Source: Hyphomicrobiaceae bacterium (GTDB lineage Bacteria; Pseudomonadota; Alphaproteobacteria; Rhizobiales; Hyphomicrobiaceae). Taken from it: a stretch of DNA of 64,000 bases. The notes under the pieces are model-generated. The model was not told the origin of the DNA, did not search any database, and saw only the letters and a list, made by a program, of their open reading frames with translations. Position numbers and translations under genes: made by a program. Positions within the stretch are counted from its first letter, which is position 1, and each line of letters starts with the position of its first letter. Below, piece by piece: positions 63,119-64,000 of this stretch. Where the stretch lies: contig JALHMB010000001.1 of assembly GCA_022844275.1 (NCBI GenBank), forward strand, positions 186,001-250,000, read 5' to 3'.

Positions 63119-63337
63119 GCTATCTGCGCTGTGATGCTGACGGCGCTGCCTTTTGCAGAATGACGACGTACGACCGTTCGCCCGCGTCGGCGAGCTCCAG
63201 TATGCGTCTACGACGGCAATCGCGCGCTCCTCGTCGATTCCGTAATCGCGCTGGAGACGGTCATAGACCGCGAGCAGCATCCCGCGCGTTTCGTCATCAA
63301 ACTGACTGTGGGAGATCGCGTCACGCGGAGCTGTCAT
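63074..63337 (-). CDS. Small hypothetical protein, probably damaged C-terminus
   Basis: 87 residues from ATG 63337 (a TTG at 63343 is in frame). The first 50 residues ([38 protein letters not shown]) look like a real helical protein, but the last 35 are basic and read antisense through the ABC-transporter relic, as if the original C-terminus was lost. The start almost touches the stop of the gene before it (63344-63589), suggesting coupling. No family is recognised. Confidence 0.4.
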   Translation of the reverse strand: MTAPRDAISHSQFDDETRGMLLAVYDRLQRDYGIDEERAIAVVDAYWSSPTRANGRTSSFCKRQRRQHHSADSASGADGLLGFRIQG

Positions 63338-63343
63338 GGCCAA

Positions 63344-63589
63344 TCAGGCACTGACGGTTCCGCGATATCTCGCTTCGTTTTGGATCGCAGGATGAATGGC
63401 CGGACGCGCAGGCTTGCTGACGTGCTCAGCGATACGCTCGATTGCGGCCTCCGCAGCTTCGGCAATGACGAGGCAGTCCCAATCGGACATTTCGGACGTG
63501 GCACCGCTCACAGCCCTGCGCTTGATTTGCTCGAGGGAGTACATGGCGCTGTCGAGTGCTCGCCGCAGTCGCGTAACTTCTTCATTCAC
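63344..63589 (-). CDS. Small hypothetical protein
   Basis: 81 residues from a GTG at 63589, with GAGGG seven bases upstream; the open frame runs further to 63715 without protein character. It is helical and soluble (EEVTRLRRALDSAMYSLEQIKRR, then DCLVIAEAAEAAIERIAEHV), and may form a coiled coil. No family is recognised. It lies just before the other small gene on this strand. Confidence 0.45.
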   Translation of the reverse strand: MNEEVTRLRRALDSAMYSLEQIKRRAVSGATSEMSDWDCLVIAEAAEAAIERIAEHVSKPARPAIHPAIQNEARYRGTVSA

Positions 63590-63715
63590 GATGGAACCCT
63601 CTGTGCTGGGTGTCGCTGCTGCAGCATAAACGCGCTGCACTGCAGAAAAGTTCGCGACGCGGGGGCTGGCATCCGGATGGTGGAGACCACCGCGGACAAT
63701 TGCGAACTCGAGCAA

Positions 63716-64000
63716 GGGAACCTTGTGCTCGCTCGCCTGTTAACTCAATGAATGTACCGCACGCCCCCCGTCTTGCGGGACGTTCCCAAGCCCGGCGAGC
63801 GCGTCCCCTCGGCTCGCCGGGCTTTTTATATGGGTCGGCATTTGTCGCCTACGCTTATGACTGGTCTTTGCGTTGCCCGGAGACACTGGCGCCCGCAGAG
63901 CGCTTTCAGCGTTCTTCGCGGACCGGGTCTTTTCACGTCATATTCCAAATGTTCCGATGAATAGTTCCGACTTCGGGGCGCTACTATTGCGGGTCGGATA
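63716..64000. other. Right-hand end without a recognisable gene
   Basis: No convincing protein gene is seen in this stretch. It holds a strong plus-strand terminator (63789-63827), for which no upstream plus-strand gene is evident. The last 170 bases show nothing I can identify. Confidence 0.4.
63789..63828 (+). terminator. Strong Rho-independent terminator without an obvious gene
   Basis: A perfect 12-base stem (arms 63789-63800 and 63812-63823, AGCCCGGCGAGC type) is followed by TTTTATA. No plus-strand gene ends just before it, so it may end a small RNA or a transcript from further left. Confidence 0.8.

Noticed and set aside
1-64000. CRISPR arrays, prophage, transposases or integrases
   Set aside because: No regularly spaced repeats and no phage or transposase proteins were found on either strand; the only dispersed repeat is the hairpin element.

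Overview
The window (about 64 kb, GC-rich, dense coding on both strands) reads as a chromosomal segment of an alphaproteobacterium, most likely of the order Hyphomicrobiales. Supporting this are the trigger factor / ClpP / ClpX / Lon / HU run in one orientation, a MucR/Ros-type zinc-finger regulator, a petABC cytochrome bc1 operon with large cytochrome b and separate cytochrome c1, a tripartite tricarboxylate (TctCBA) transporter, and several CaiB/BaiF CoA-transferases. No prophage, transposase, integron or CRISPR array is visible.

Layout. 0-2.5 kb: two small membrane proteins and a Tat-exported FAD oxidase of the berberine-bridge family. 2.6-8.3 kb: rhodanese, galU, galE, MltB-type lytic transglycosylase and a DUF459 SGNH-fold protein that has lost its catalytic residues. 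8.3-14.1 kb: a multi-hairpin intergenic repeat, GMC oxidoreductase, MucR, msrB, oligopeptidase B and a second copy of the repeat. 14.1-19.8 kb: DapA-like aldolase/lyase with TctABC, then two SDR dehydrogenases. 20-23 kb: HmuTUV haem/iron ABC importer. 23-26 kb: divergent Lrp regulator and AceE/MdeB-like 2-oxoacid dehydrogenase E1. 26.3-29.1 kb: petABC. 29.4-36.3 kb: trmL, PhyH dioxygenase, hupB, lon, clpX, clpP. 36.5-38.1 kb: tig and tRNA-Leu(UAG). 38.2-46.6 kb: secreted trypsin-like protease with a lipoprotein, Lrp regulator, msrA, RND efflux pump with its adaptor and TetR regulator. 46.8-56.9 kb: a catabolic region built from two converging gene strings. 57-64 kb: DUF1254 protein, carboxymuconolactone decarboxylase family protein, glycogen-debranching-type enzyme with a GT4 glycosyltransferase, an ABC-transporter relic and small hypothetical genes.

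The most notable item is at 51.5-52.0 kb. An apparently truncated reading frame ends at a TGA, but the frame continues for 80 more codons after it with clear protein character, the residues around it spell U-G-S-C-S-S-C, and a 7-bp stem with a five-base loop containing GU begins 11 bases downstream. This is a UGSC-family selenoprotein with selenocysteine at residue 91, which ordinary gene calling would split or truncate. It follows a 357-residue protein of a family I do not recognise (C-terminal CVDC) and two CaiB-family proteins (one racemase-type) under a LysR regulator, and faces a GntR-linked operon of acyl-CoA dehydrogenase, two more CaiB-family transferases and a MaoC hydratase. Together they look like a CoA-thioester degradation pathway with a selenium-dependent redox or thiol step of unknown chemistry.
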